Source of the DNA: Odontocerum albicorne
Taxonomy: Eukaryota > Arthropoda > Insecta > Trichoptera > Odontoceridae
Length of the DNA: 64,000 bases
NCBI GenBank assembly: GCA_949825065.1
Contig: OX463855.1
Coordinates: 36,446,281 to 36,510,280 of the forward strand
Direction: 5' to 3'
Both the position numbers and the translations under genes were made by a program. Positions 22,075-32,945 of the stretch are shown in pieces; position 1 is the stretch's first letter, and the number at the start of each line of letters is the position of its first letter. The notes below the pieces were generated by a model that saw only the letters and a list, made by a program, of their open reading frames with translations, ran no database searches and had not been told where the DNA came from.

Positions 22075-22690
22075 AATATTGTCATTGTCTGTTATCGTGA
22101 TAGTTTTTCACACATATCTATGTTTTTTATTGATAAAAAGATAACAAAGATAAAAAACAACTTTGATAACAAGAAACAAATGGATGGAAGTTCAACAACG
22201 TTTATTTATTCTGGAAAAAAAGGATAAAAGTAAGATCAATGGCGTGGAAATGCGTACACTAATGAAGATTTGTGGAGTATCAATTTATAAAAAAGACTGA
22301 ATGGAGATATATACACAAAAAAAAGTGGAAATAAAATAAAGATTAGCTTTAAGATAACTTGGGCATGTGGAGAGAATGAATGATGAAATAATGACTATGC
22401 GAGTATACAGTCAGAACTCAGAAGTACAAGGTATCCGTGGAAGAGTTTGATCAAGGAAAATGTGACAGGATCAAATGGACCATATTTTAAACAAAAGTCT
22501 GAAGTTTGAATAAAAAAAGTTTGTGCATGACGAAATCAATTAATATGGAGGAGGCGAAAAGTTTGTGCATGACGAAATCAATGAACATGGAGGAGGCGAA
22601 AAGTTTGTGCATGACGAAATCAATGAATATGGAGGAGGCGAAAATTATGTGATTGTATAGAAAACTTTGGAGATCTCATCACTTCACGAC
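22075..22690 (+). pseudogene. LINE-B C-terminal fragment with internal 42-bp repeats
   Basis: Frames read INGVEMRTLMKICGVS, LGHVERMNDEIMT, VQGIRGRV and KFVHDEINEYGGGE, the LINE-B tail. At 22517-22642 a 42-bp segment (gtgcatgacgaaatcaatg plus aatatggaggaggcgaaaagttt) occurs three times. Confidence 0.75.
22517..22642 (+). repeat. 42-bp tandem repeat, 3 copies, from LINE-B
   Basis: gtgcatgacg recurs at 22523, 22565 and 22607. The unit encodes the VHDEIN..GGG end of LINE-B. Confidence 0.9.
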
Positions 22691-22739
22691 AATATGGGAT
22701 ATTTCTACTGTATCTTTCGAATCAGTGTTTAAGGGATGT

Positions 22740-22905
22740 TCCTTCGGAGAGAAGTAGAACTTTGAGGTGAATTTATTTTTCATCTAATAAATTGGTTGTT
22801 CCAAATCAATCTTATAGAACAGAATATTGTAATAGAACCTTTCCTGGACTTATGGTGTGGAATAGTCTGCCTCCTAGTGTCAGAGGGTGGCGTGTGTAGC
22901 TTTAT
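22740..22905 (+). pseudogene. CR1/L2-like LINE-F tail fragment
   Basis: YRTEYCNRTFPGLMVWNSLP is the FxVxGxxxWNxLP tail of CR1/L2-group LINEs; related to 30450-30580 and 38410-38720. Confidence 0.6.
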
Positions 22906-22911
22906 AAAGTA

Positions 22912-23870
22912 CGAGGCATATCCAGAAAGTAAGTGTACTGAATTTTTGTAGTTTACAATTTTTTTTATTTAAACAAAAAAATTACGTGGTTACCGTAGTA
23001 CATATATAAGCTATTTTTCGGCATAGTCGCCATTCCTCTCAATGCAGGTGGTGAAGCGGGGTATCAACTTTTTGATGCCTTCCTCGAAGTAGTTTCCCGC
23101 CCACCCCTCCGTTCACTTCTCCACCCCCTCCTTTACCTCCTCGTCGGTTGAAAACCTTTTTCCATCCATGTGCAGCTTCAGGGAGGTAAAGAGATAGTAA
23201 TCCGAAGGTGCTAGGTATGGGGAATGCGCGGGATGGTTCAGGACATCCCATTTAAACGAGGCGAGCAGTTCCTTCGTGCTGTTGGCCATGTGTGGTCTGG
23301 CATTGTCGTGCAGCAGGCAGACTCCCTTTGTCAGCATGCCTCTCCTCTTGTTTTGAATCGCCCTCCGCAATTTTTTGAGGGTCTCACAGTATCTTGCAAA
23401 GTTGATGGTCTCCCCTTGAGGCATATATTCAATTAAAATTATGCCTTGACAGTCCCAAAACACGGATGCCATGATTTTCTTGGCTGAAATTGTGGTTTTG
23501 AACTTTTTGGCGGAGGGTGAAGAGGTGTGACGTGACCGTTTTTAAACTCGCGACACCACTTGTACACACTCGTACGATTCATAGCTTTATCACCATATGC
23601 AGTTTTCACCTCATTATAAACCTCAACCGGAGGTTTTCCCTTCCAAACGAAATAACGGATGACGCCGCGTATTTCGCACTTGGCGGGAGATTGGATTGAC
23701 ATTTTTCACGAAACGTGTTGTCGCGTCGACACTTCTCAACGTACTGACCTCGAACCAGTCTCGTTGTGGAGGGAAAGGGTCAGGCTACACGGAAGTGTAG
23801 CCAACATGTCGAAAATAAAATCCATCCGGTCGTGAGAGCCTCAGTACACTTACTTTCTGGATACGCATAG
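22912..23870 (-). mobile_element. Mariner copy B, internally deleted, 959 bp
   Basis: TA at 22910-22911 and 23871-23872. Left end cgaggcatatccagaaagta; right end is the complement of ctatgcgtatccagaaag, the same aberrant terminus as in copy A. Same internal deletion and almost the same length as copy A, but unrelated flanks, so A and B are separate insertions of one deleted founder. Confidence 0.9.
23113..23702 (-). pseudogene. Mariner transposase of copy B
   Basis: From ATG 23702: MSIQSPAKCEIRGVIRYFVW, HTH region to FKNGHV, the same out-of-frame junction as copy A, stop at 23439. The catalytic frame 23472-23113 reads ASVFWDCQG, LHDNARP and AHSPYLAPSDYY (D to Y in SPDL; the catalytic Asp in PSDYY remains) and stops at VEK, where tgg has become tga. 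It lacks the first catalytic Asp. Confidence 0.9.
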
Positions 23871-23924
23871 TACTTGAAAACAATTTTTTTTGGGAAGTTT
23901 CATCAAAATTTATGAATTGGTTCA

Positions 23925-24125
23925 AATTCCGAGTTAGGGCGCCCTTAACCTTTCATTTCCTGTGCTAAAAAAAATCCGCGCGTTACGGTGCTGTGTATTC
24001 AATTTACATGTAAAAATGAGCGATTTAAATTCGGAAAAATAAAAATATTCATAGCCAATCGCCTAAATTAATTACATTTGAAGTCAAAAGTGATAATAAT
24101 TGAAATTAAATTGCTGAAAACAAAT
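23925..24125. repeat. Repeat Q stub followed by possible piggyBac-like end and shared 75-bp block
   Basis: gagttagggcgccc of repeat Q is interrupted at TTAA (23945-23948), where cctttcatttcctg begins, a piggyBac-like start. 24048-24122 matches 4780-4855. No matching right end was found. Confidence 0.35.
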
Positions 24126-24567
24126 CGAAATCCATTAAAATTCGAAGTCTGATTGAGAAGCGTTCATTGCATTTCTTCTTCCGCGCGGCCCTGTTCTCTC
24201 AATGGTTATACCGCTAGGATCGAGGTTGGAATGTAAACGTAGGAATTATTGTTTTGACAGTTCACCCGGTCAGAGTATTTGGACTGGGTGAACCAATGAA
24301 AATATTGGAAAATTTCCAAACGTCTTCCTACACTTGGCATTACATCCACGGTGTTAGATAGGTGACGGTGCCAAAGTTTTGCAGTGTCCGTGTCAAAACG
24401 AGAAATAATAAAATTTCCCCATGCCACTTAAAATCATAGTCGGAATTTTATATTCCTAATGGAACTGCCTGCATTAGACATGTCATTGCAACTAACGATG
24501 TTTGAAGAATGCAGTTTTTCTCAAAATGCACTTTAATAGAATTTTTATTTTTGAAAAATGAGGACCT
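24126..24567. other. No recognised feature
   Basis: The 73-codon minus-strand frame at 24206-24427 has no signature. Confidence 0.5.
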
Positions 24568-24690
24568 GCGCGGTTTAGTTAGTAAATGTTTGTCTCCCAA
24601 TGTGAAGGATGCAGGATCGATTCCCGTTGGAACGCAGGTTTAAAACTAAAGGATTCAAATCCGTTTTACAATTAAGGTCTCCTGAACAAA
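24568..24690 (+). mobile_element. SINE1 head and start of body
   Basis: tgcgcggtttagttagtaaa, B box gcaggatcgattcccgttgg, then aaggattcaaatccgttt and ttaaggtctcctgaac. Confidence 0.75.
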
Positions 24691-24824
24691 TTACAGCATC
24701 TTCAAAAGGTTTATCTGAGATTTATTTTTAACCTGAGAAAGAACGACCACATCACCACAAGAAACTGAACAAGTTGTGAGAAATAAACGTGAAATTCACA
24801 TACTGTTACTATTTAAAATTTCGT

Positions 24825-24890
24825 TTAAACTGTCTCACCCTTCTTATCTCACCGAAAATATTCAGCGTCTTTCCGATCATGGACTTGCGC
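24825..24890 (+). pseudogene. LINE-A fragment (66 bp)
   Basis: Matches the LNCPATPSYL...NFQRLSDHG coding stretch at 13378-13450 (ttcagcgtctttccgatcat). Confidence 0.75.
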
Positions 24891-25132
24891 TATAAAAAAA
24901 AACTCTGCTCGTATTTTTTTGCTTTAATTTTCATCAGCGCTGATTTCAATATTAAATGTTGCACAAGATAATGCCATTATCCGTAGTCCTTTTATCTTTT
25001 TGAATCCTTGATTACAAGTGATTAAAATGAAAAGTTTGATATCGAGTACTGTAATATCGAGTACTGTACCAACTTATTAATTTGAGTAAGTAAAGTTAAC
25101 TAGTTGCAACCCGTGAAATATTCACGGAAGTG

Positions 25133-25187
25133 AAACAAATTCTACATTTATGAAAATATATATTCATAAATATAGAATTTGTTTATA
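25133..25187. repeat. Inverted repeat, about 22-bp arms
   Basis: aaacaaattctacatttatg and its near-complement cataaatatagaatttgttt around an AT loop. It may be a tiny MITE core. Confidence 0.6.
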
Positions 25188-25404
25188 CGAGTATATATCA
25201 TTTAAACATCGTCCCCTTTTACACCGGTTGAAAAATTGTTAGCTATGTATGTAAAATTCGTTCAGTTATCACGAACCCACCGAGATTCAAATTTCTAATT
25301 ACTTTCGGAGAGAATCTAAGTATTCCTCTCTCGCTCTCTTGTATTCAAAATTCAATTCTCGTATTCTTTCTTTGACGACAACCATCGTACGGGTTTTGGC
25401 CTAT

Positions 25405-25485
25405 TTATATTATGATGACTAGGGGGTCGACGGTTTTAAAAGTTTTTAGTAAAGGGGTCTGCGGCCGAAAAAGCTTGGGAACACT
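25405..25485. mobile_element. Possible hAT-like MITE end
   Basis: gcggccgaaaaagcttggga then acacttgatct resembles the ...AGTTTGGAGACCCCTGAT end of the hAT MITE at 49466-49925. Only one end is seen. Confidence 0.35.
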
Positions 25486-25489
25486 TGAT

Positions 25490-26119
25490 CTAAACTAATA
25501 CAAAAGATTGTTGTGTTTAGTGTAATTAATACATTCACAAGCAAGAACATTTAAAAAAATAGAATTAATTCAGATCTTAAGAGGTTAAATAATACATTTT
25601 TGCTATTCTTGTTTTATGCATAGTAATCATAATATGAAATAACAGCTGTCAAATAATATTTGAATAGTAAAAATGTTCTAAATTTGAAATAAATTGTTTA
25701 AAAACTATCAAATCGTAACGATGATTAAACAACACGTAATTTTATATACGGACGTAAGTACAAACGATTTTCTTTTTTTTATTACACTAATTATAACTTT
25801 GAATTATGTTGATACAATATTTAATTCTGAGTATAGCCTTGTCATATCTGAGCATTAAATATATGAATAATAGCTTAAACCGTATTAAGCCCTGAAATAT
25901 ATCCATATTTGAATGTGGAATTGTGAGATGGTATCTCAGTGGAAGCTGACTAGATATCCCTGACATAAGACTGATTTATTGCTTTATAGGTTAAATCATG
26001 CATATTACCTGCAGGTTTGCTGAATGCATATATGCAACTCTGATATATTCGTACATTACAAATGGATCGTTAGGGCTGGCAGAAATATAATCGACAAAAT
26101 TTTCATCAACACTATCACG
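25490..26119. other. No recognised feature
   Basis: AT-rich; no repeat or frame. Confidence 0.5.
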
Positions 26120-26345
26120 TTATTTATTTGTATTGGATTTTATTTTAATTTTATTTATACTCGTACATGACAAGAAATATACATAATTTGCGAAAAAACA
26201 ACAGGTAATTAAATTTGTGCATACAATTTTAATGGATCTGGGTTTATTGCCTTTCATTTGTCGTGTCCCCAGTAAACTAGGCTTTTGCCTGTATCTCACT
26301 GAGGTCATGATAGTTTAGATACGTGGATAGAATGAATGAGGAAAT
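26120..26345 (+). repeat. Repeat R joined to a LINE-B tail
   Basis: ttttaatggatctgggttta, ccccagtaaactaggctttt and gtatctcactgagg, then directly a LINE-B reverse transcriptase tail (YVDRMNEEIL). The same junction occurs inverted near 30940. TACTCGTA at 26158-26165 is an extra 6 bp compared with 31079-31082. Confidence 0.7.
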
Positions 26346-26830
26346 ACTGACTTAGAGAGTATACAATTTACTTTCTTTCCGATTTTCGATTACACAAAAA
26401 CAAAACCTTGTTGCAAATTCTCATCAACCTGACAAACAGTGACACTCAATTACAACTGGAAACATCATGCGATATCAAACTCCTCACACATCATCACTCC
26501 AGAAAGATCAAAAATGTTCATCCCATAATACCCGCACACAACATAAAAATCAAAACAAAAATATACAGAAATACAAATATAAAACAACAAATAAAACCCA
26601 CACAAACCTCTTCCACGCGTCATTCATCCTGCAAGCCCAAGTACTCAAACTCCTGTCGCAATAACAACCACGCTCCGATCGACTGCCTAAATGGTTTTCC
26701 TCCCTTTACCTTTATTGAATACTGCGCCCCATAGTATGTAATAAGAGCTAAATAGGCATATTGTCTTTGGGCAAAATAGGTTTTAACTCTAGGGATGGTG
26801 AACATCTGGTCAGTTGATATGCATCGTAAA
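26346..26830. other. Strand-skewed AC-rich block, unrecognised
   Basis: From 26390 to 26700 the plus strand is rich in A and C and poor in G, with open frames of 108 codons (26408-26734) and 65 codons. No motif identifies it. Confidence 0.4.
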
Positions 26831-27028
26831 ACACTTTCGTTGTATACAGTACAACCTGGCGGGCTTATTGCTATATGGTAATAACTTGCAAACAACCAGA
26901 AAGATGTTCAAAAGGCCTTAAGTAAAAACAAGACTGGAATCTTTATAAAAAAATCTAGGATCCAACAGGAATTAAATCCACAATCTCCGGGCTGGGAGAC
27001 AAGCGTCTTACCGACGGAGGTTGTCTAT
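26831..27028 (-). mobile_element. SINE1, full length
   Basis: On the minus strand: ggtaagacgcttgtctccca (A box onward), tgtggatttaattcctgttg (B box, mutated), ttccagtcttgtttttactt, gaacatctttctggttgttt and the tail gtactgtatacaacgaaagt. Confidence 0.85.
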
Positions 27029-28865
27029 TTTTTGACAATTTGTATAATAGACAAGTAGAGATAGTAGCAAAATAACACTTTTTCTTTTCTGTTATACACA
27101 AAGTATTCATGTGTTCATGCATACTCGCTTATTTTTCTTAGACTTAACTTTCTATCAATAACTTGGATCGAACAAGGTTTTCTGTTCGTAATGAGTGTTT
27201 TAATGGCGTGATATTAATGCATGTGGGTATTTCCAGCTACCTACAATTCGTCTTAGCATCCAACGACCTTTCTGGATTAAGGAACAACAGTTATTTGGAA
27301 GGGATGTAAACCCATCAGATAGCAGGCAACCGCAGTGGAATTGATCCTTCTCAGAATTTAAATTGATCCTTCTCCAGGGATTCGACCTGCCATGAAGACT
27401 GTGGTGTATCTTCAGTCATCGTAGGTGTGGTCATAACCACAGTATTAACACCTTAAATAAGATGAGGTTTCATTGATTCCTGTCATGCGAAATGTGGTCA
27501 CGTTGTCTGGACATGGAAAAACTTACGATCATCACTGATATTGTGGAAGGGTGCATGAGTCAAGGTGAATCACATATTCGCTATAGCGATTAGGGAACAA
27601 GCGCTATGGACCAACTTTTGCCACAAGCTCTGCGAATAAATAAATTACCTAAAAAGTTCCAGTATGGATCATGTTCTTCAGCATAGACGTCACGACGCAG
27701 AAAAATATAATCTTATTATGCTTGTGTGGAGGGTTAAGGTTGTTGATTACATTGTGAAGGAGCTTCCAATCTATTTACGGGCTACTCTTGAAGTTATATC
27801 ATGGTTGAGAGACCTGAGAGAACACCCGATTATGAGGAAAAAAACCAAACGAGAGACAAAGAATAAAATATACTATTATGTATTTCAGATATGTAAAAAT
27901 GTTGATACATTTTTTTTTTAATTTTAGACATTACACATTTTCCGGAATTCATTGTTATGGATTAAGCATAAAAAAAGCTCAGCTAAAACCACCATCAGAG
28001 CTTTTCTTTTGCATTTGACATTTCATGATGAAAAAAATACATCATTGAAATTCAGAGATGTAAATAAAGTGATTAAAATGTCCAACGTTTTTATGTTACA
28101 TTTAAAATTGTTTGAAAAGGGATTTACTTTTCATCCCTCTGATTTTTGACGTGATGAATTAATATAATTTAAAACAAACACGTCATTTCATTTAAAAAAT
28201 ACGTATAAAATAGGTTGAACTTGTATCCTTTTGTAACATAACGTGCCGTCATAGTTACGATTTAATAGTTATTATTTAATTAATGAGATTGTTTTTATTT
28301 TTCAAATGTCACTTGGCAAGTAGCGACTTGTCTTTTATCGGGAAAGGATGACGTTTTCACTGGAGCTTTGAACATCCTTTTTTTCGTGTTGGGTGGTTGA
28401 TTATAGTTTATGCAAAGGCACCGTCTTCTCACTGGATGGCATTATTGTTAAAGAAGGATAGAGTTATCTGGTGCGATGGTCGAGGATTATTTAAGTAGTG
28501 TGGAGAGATTCTTTTTCCCTGCGAGAGGGCTCACCGCAATTCAACAAAAAGAAAAAAACTGTCCGTAATGGGAGAAAACGTATACACGTAAACGTAGAAA
28601 ACGTGAGATATGGTATGAAACGTAACAATGAAAATAAAAATAATTTGTGAATGAATTAATTATCTTAATTAAAAAGAAAATACAATTTCATTCTAGTGCT
28701 TCTGGATGGATTAAAACGAAACCTTGTAAAAGTTTACGAGTATAGTATAAGTGAGCTGTTTAGTTATCCGGTTGACGCCTTGTGATACGGGTCAGGACCT
28801 CACTTGTTCGAAATACAGCTTCCAGTTTTTTTATTGGAAATAAGCATGCATTTGATGATATTCAT
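27029..28865. other. No recognised gene
   Basis: About 1.8 kb. GC is slightly raised at 27240-27800 and 28320-28540. The 85-codon frame 27664-27921 (LVWRVKVVDYIVKELPIYLR) and the 65-codon frame 27952-28149 match nothing I know. TACGAGTA at 28735-28742. Confidence 0.4.
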
Positions 28866-28960
28866 AAATTTTGCATAGTTCGTAAGACGCTTGTCTTCTG
28901 ACCTGGAGATTGTGGGTTTGATTCCCGCTGGACACAGTTTAAAAAAAGCCAAGACACCAC
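28866..28960 (+). mobile_element. SINE1 tRNA-like head
   Basis: tagttcgtaagacgcttgtc, then tgggtttgattcccgctgg, one of the best-kept B boxes in the window. The body is missing. Confidence 0.8.
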
Positions 28961-29029
28961 AAGGTTGAGTGTAAGGAAAGTGTTATACATATGTGATTTT
29001 CTCGCTCTCGTTGCCAGTAGTGATTTTTT

Positions 29030-29105
29030 AATATAAGTGGGTTCGAGTTACGAGTTAGAGCGCCCTTAAGGAGAGTTGGCTCTCTAATCGGCGCAATGAA
29101 AAAAT
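29030..29105 (+). repeat. Repeat Q
   Basis: gggttcgagttacgagttag, gcgcccttaaggagagttg, ctctctaatcggcgca. Confidence 0.6.
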
Positions 29106-29129
29106 GTCCATTGAATTGTAAAAAAAAAA

Positions 29130-29452
29130 TATGACTTATACACGTATCTTCTTCTTTTTCCTAGTGTCATGTCAGGTCCCCCCAAACGTTGACTATCACT
29201 TGAGAGTAAGCATCTTTGTCCCCGGCAGTCCGAAAAAGATCCCCAACGCTCCTTATACCAGTCCAATCACGTATATTGCGGAGCCAGGAGATTTTCCTCC
29301 TGCCAACACCTTTTCGACCCTCTATTTTGCCTTGGATGATCAGGTACAGTAATTTGTACTTTTCTCATCTAAGTACATGACCCAAATAGGACACCTTTCG
29401 GATTTTAATATTAGTCAGCAACTCTTTATCAACTTTGGCTCTTTGAAGAACC
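29130..29452 (-). pseudogene. LINE-E ORF2 C-terminal fragment, copy 1
   Basis: The minus strand matches 56410-56720 and 31245-31560: YLGHVLR-type start, LLYLIIQGKIE, GVGRRKISWLRNI, RDWTGIRSVGDLF and DAYSQVIVNV. Stops interrupt it. 5' truncated. Confidence 0.8.
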
Positions 29453-29455
29453 TAC

Positions 29456-30449
29456 ACGTATACTATTTTTAATTCAGTTTAAAAAATACACCCAAAAAAA
29501 TTCTAAGTTTGGTACTATATAACGCATTCGTTTTAGTAATGCAGAGTTGTTGAGGATTGTGATTGAGATAAAGTCTATTATTTCGTCACCATCAACTCAG
29601 CCGTAGGCACGATGTCCGTCGTCGTACAAATTGGTGATATATTTCTCGCTCAGATGTAATAATAAACTCGTCGGTAAATTTTTAATCATATAAGAAATTT
29701 TTTTGTCATCGTGTTATTTTGGGGAGCATCGGAAATTGAACCCTAAACCCTAGTGTGGATGACATGAATTTTATCAATTAGACTACAGAGATGGTCACTT
29801 TGAAAATGCTTTCTCTTTATTAAAGTTTACTTTTAGTTAAAATATATCATGGAGAAACAATGAAAAAAAAAAACAGAAAATGTCTTCCGACAGCAATTTT
29901 TTTTAAATTTACTCAAAAATACATACTTGTGAATAAACACAGATAAGAAAGAAGGACAAAATAACGCATAAAACGTTTTGTTGAATATTGGACGCGGCAT
30001 CCTGAATAAAGGGACCAAAAAGGATAAAGGAATTCATGGTATATTTTGCTTAAAAAGATAGCATGGTAAATATTGTTTAAGCCGGAGATTCCACAAATAA
30101 CGAAAGACTGGGGAGAAATTTCTATCTGGTCTAAAGTATTTCGCAAAATAATTCGGAAGATGAATGCCTGACGTTCTTGTAAACTGGAAATTATTTTTGT
30201 TCCACTCCGTACATCTTGGAGTTCTCAGAAAAAAGATCTTCGAGTGAGTTTCATTAAAAAAGCCAAAGTAATGGGTGTGCCGGATGTTCATACATTTATT
30301 TCTGAAGAAATATTTCATATATTTGATTTGATAATAAATTGAACAAAACGTTTCGAGTTTAAGAGGCTGTTCTCGGAATGTATTTAAAGAATACTTTTTT
30401 TAAGATATAAATTGTGAGCAAATATTGTTGTAAAATTAAATATTATAAT
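29456..30449. other. No gene; a tRNA-like stretch at 29722-29795
   Basis: Apart from the tRNA-like patch (separate entry), nothing is recognised. Frames at 29833-30318 are T/F-rich minus-strand translations. Confidence 0.45.
29722..29795 (-). mobile_element. tRNA-like head, probable SINE or tRNA pseudogene
   Basis: Minus strand: tgtagtctaattgataaaat (A-box region) and tagggttcaatttccgatgc (B box). The acceptor ends do not pair, so it is not a working tRNA. Confidence 0.45.
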
Positions 30450-30580
30450 TTGTGAAGCATACTACGACAGAGTTTTTACTGTTGCTGGTCCTTCGGCGTA
30501 GAATGGTCTTCCTCTAAGAGTTCAAGATATGGGTGGCATATGTCGCTTTAGGAAACACTTGAAGACAATCCTTTTTTAAA
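30450..30580 (+). pseudogene. LINE-F (CR1/L2-like) tail fragment
   Basis: YDRVFTVAGPSA, then NGLPLRVQDMGGICRFRKHL, the FTVAGPxAWNxLP tail followed by the KxxLKxxLF end. One stop. Confidence 0.7.
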
Positions 30581-30644
30581 GGTCTCATCAAAATTTCTGA
30601 TTTTATATTAATACTACACATAGATGTAGAATATGTGTAGAACA

Positions 30645-31120
30645 TACATACATATCATCACGCTGTGTCTCTTGCGGGGTGAGCTGAGAAAACAGATCTC
30701 TAAACATTCTAATAAAGCATACAGCCTTCACTTCCTCCTCATTAAAACATCTTAGTTATAAACAGTCATCTTCCTTTATTCATATTTCTCACTTTATCTT
30801 TTTTTAATCTGGTCCCGTTCATCTAGCCACATTTTTCTCCTTTTATCTCTTCCACGTACACTTTATATTTGTAAATTGTATACTATCTAAGTTGGTATTT
30901 CGTCATTCATTCTATCCACGTATCCAAACTATCATGTCCTCAGTGAGATACAGGCAAAAGCCTAGTTTACTGGGAATACGACAAATGAAAGCCAACAAAC
31001 CCAGATCCATTAAAATTGTGTGTCAGCATTAAAATTACCTGTTGTTTTTATCGCAAATTATGTATATTTCTTGTCATGTATAAAATAAATAAAAAAAATA
31101 AAAAATCTCAAAGCTTCGTT
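30645..31120 (-). mobile_element. Repeat R fused to LINE-B 3' region
   Basis: From 31120 downward: repeat R (ccagtaaactaggcttttgc...ctcactgaggac), then the LINE-B tail (YVDRMNDEIP) and the LINE-B terminal stem near 30665. The same order as at 26120-26345. Confidence 0.7.
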
Positions 31121-31154
31121 ATTCTTGTTACTTAAAACGTTAATTTTATTCATC

Positions 31155-31560
31155 AGTTGGTAGTATGAAACGACTGGAAGCATTCGAAGTGTGGATGCAC
31201 CGGAGAATGTTACGGATACCCTGGACGGATATGGTCAGCAACACAAGGGTTCTTCAAAGAGCCAAAGTTGATAGAGAGTTGCTGACTAATATTAAAATCC
31301 GAAATGTGCCCTACTTGAGTCATGTAGTTAGATGAGCCAAGAACAAATTGCTGCACTTGATCATCCAAGGTAAAATAGAAGGCTGAAGAGGTGTTGGCAG
31401 GAGGCAAATCTCCTGGCTCCGCAATACTCGTATACGTGATTGTACTGCATAAGGGGCGTTGGAGATCTTTTTCGGGCTGCCGGGGACAAAGATGTCTACT
31501 CTCAAGTGATATTCAACGTTGGGAGGACCTGATATGAGACTGGGAAGAAGAAGATAAAAG
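31155..31560 (+). pseudogene. LINE-E ORF2 C-terminal fragment, copy 2
   Basis: SMKRLEAFEVWMHRRMLRIP, TDMVSNTRVLQRAKVDRELL, TNIKIRNVPYLSHVVR, then stop, LLHLIIQGKIEG, GVGRRQISWLRNT. Contains TACTCGTA (31425-31432), 6 bp longer than the homologous sites at about 29268 and 56535. Confidence 0.85.
31425..31432. repeat. TACTCGTA footprint with empty homologues
   Basis: This copy reads ccgcaa-TA-CTCG-TA-tacgtg, while the LINE-E copies at 29268 and 56535 read ccgcaa-TA-tacgtg (or tatgtg). Confidence 0.75.
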
Positions 31561-32814
31561 TAATATCATTTGACCATTGAAATAAAATAAATTATTAAAA
31601 AAAAACTAAAACGATTACAAAAATAAAAAGCGCTTTAATTGAGCAGAAAATATAACAATGAGCTTTCTCCGAAATTGAGCTTTTAAGTATAAGTTGAAAC
31701 TGTATATTTTATCCGATAATACAAAACAAAACCGAGTTCATAAAGGCGTCGGAGCTCTTTTGTGAAGCATCCAAACGCTGATCCCTTTGTATCTCTGTTC
31801 CTTGAATAAATTTATTAACGCTAAATTGATTAAAATAATTTTATACGCAAAACACTAATTAACAAAATATATTATATATTATAATACGCTATCGCATAAA
31901 TTGTTTAAATACAACAAGCGAAAGTATGTTAGCGACAAGTTGACCTTAAATTCGCGAACGAGAAACAAAGAAAATGTTCCTTAAAGTAATTAAGGAGTTG
32001 TCGCTGGTAAGCCTTAATTGTCAAGAAGATTAAAATCATTTTGGAAAATTGTTTGTGCGGGCTATGGAATAAAGGAAGGCTTCACTTTGCAAAATCCAAC
32101 GTTGACTCGTGAAAACTCACTTATTTTATCCTTCAATCTCGTACTTGTTTAACGGTTAATAAGTGAGGTAAGCCACTATGAAAAGCTTAATTGAAATGAA
32201 ACTTTAAAGTTTTTTTTTACAGTATCGAATTAAAATAGTGCATTCTAAGCTTTAAGGAGTGCTTTACAATTAACTGCCATGCCTAAGCTTTAAGGAGTGC
32301 TTTACAATTTCCTTTTTTTATATACATAAAAGTCTTTATTTAAATAAATGAAGGGATAATTTCAATGAAGCAATCTCTTCCAATCAATCATGGAGTTGTT
32401 TTACAAAAGTTTCCGTGAAAAGTGTGAAATTAACATTATAAAAACAACAAAACAAATGCCATTAAAATAAAATGAGAATAAATAAAGAAGTTCAACGATA
32501 GCCAAAGAAAAGAAAGTATTATTGGAAAACTGAATGATGGAAAACACGCTATGTCACTGAAGGGAGATAAAATGTTTTTAATTTACTTTTTGAAGTATAT
32601 CAACGAGGATGTGATGGTCTTATATCCATAAGCTGGCTCCAAAGTCATTCAGTTTGGAAAGTGAAAGACGACGGAAAAGCTAAAAGGTTCTTTGTAGAAG
32701 CATAGTGCGAGTTCGGGATTTGAAAGACGTTGTAAATTTTTGATGCGATATGAGGAAGCGACGGGACATTAAAGATTTCCTTTCTATATATATATATAGA
32801 AGGGAAAATTGGGG
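31561..32814. other. No gene; one short duplication
   Basis: taagctttaaggagtgcttt occurs at about 32247 and 32284. Otherwise AT-rich. Confidence 0.5.
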
Positions 32815-32945
32815 CACAAATTTTTCGAAGTGTTTCAATCAGATTTTCACTAAAGATCCCTTAAACGTCTTTCTAGTTGGTTGGAAGAAATTTCTTTATG
32901 GAAATAAATCCGCACGATTGATCTGTATTCAAGGAATGTATAATA
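32815..32945 (+). mobile_element. SINE1 body and tail
   Basis: tcagattttcactaaagatc, ttaaacgtctttctagttgg, ttggaagaaatttctttat. Confidence 0.7.

Noticed and set aside
26408..26734. 108-codon frame as a nucleic-acid-binding ORF1
   Set aside because: Composition bias (A and C rich) explains the frame; no zinc-knuckle or RRM pattern.
28866..28945. tRNA gene at the SINE1 head
   Set aside because: No acceptor pairing; the same head recurs with SINE bodies elsewhere.
29722..29795. Functional tRNA gene on the minus strand
   Set aside because: A and B boxes are recognisable, but the acceptor stem does not pair and the anticodon arm is poor.
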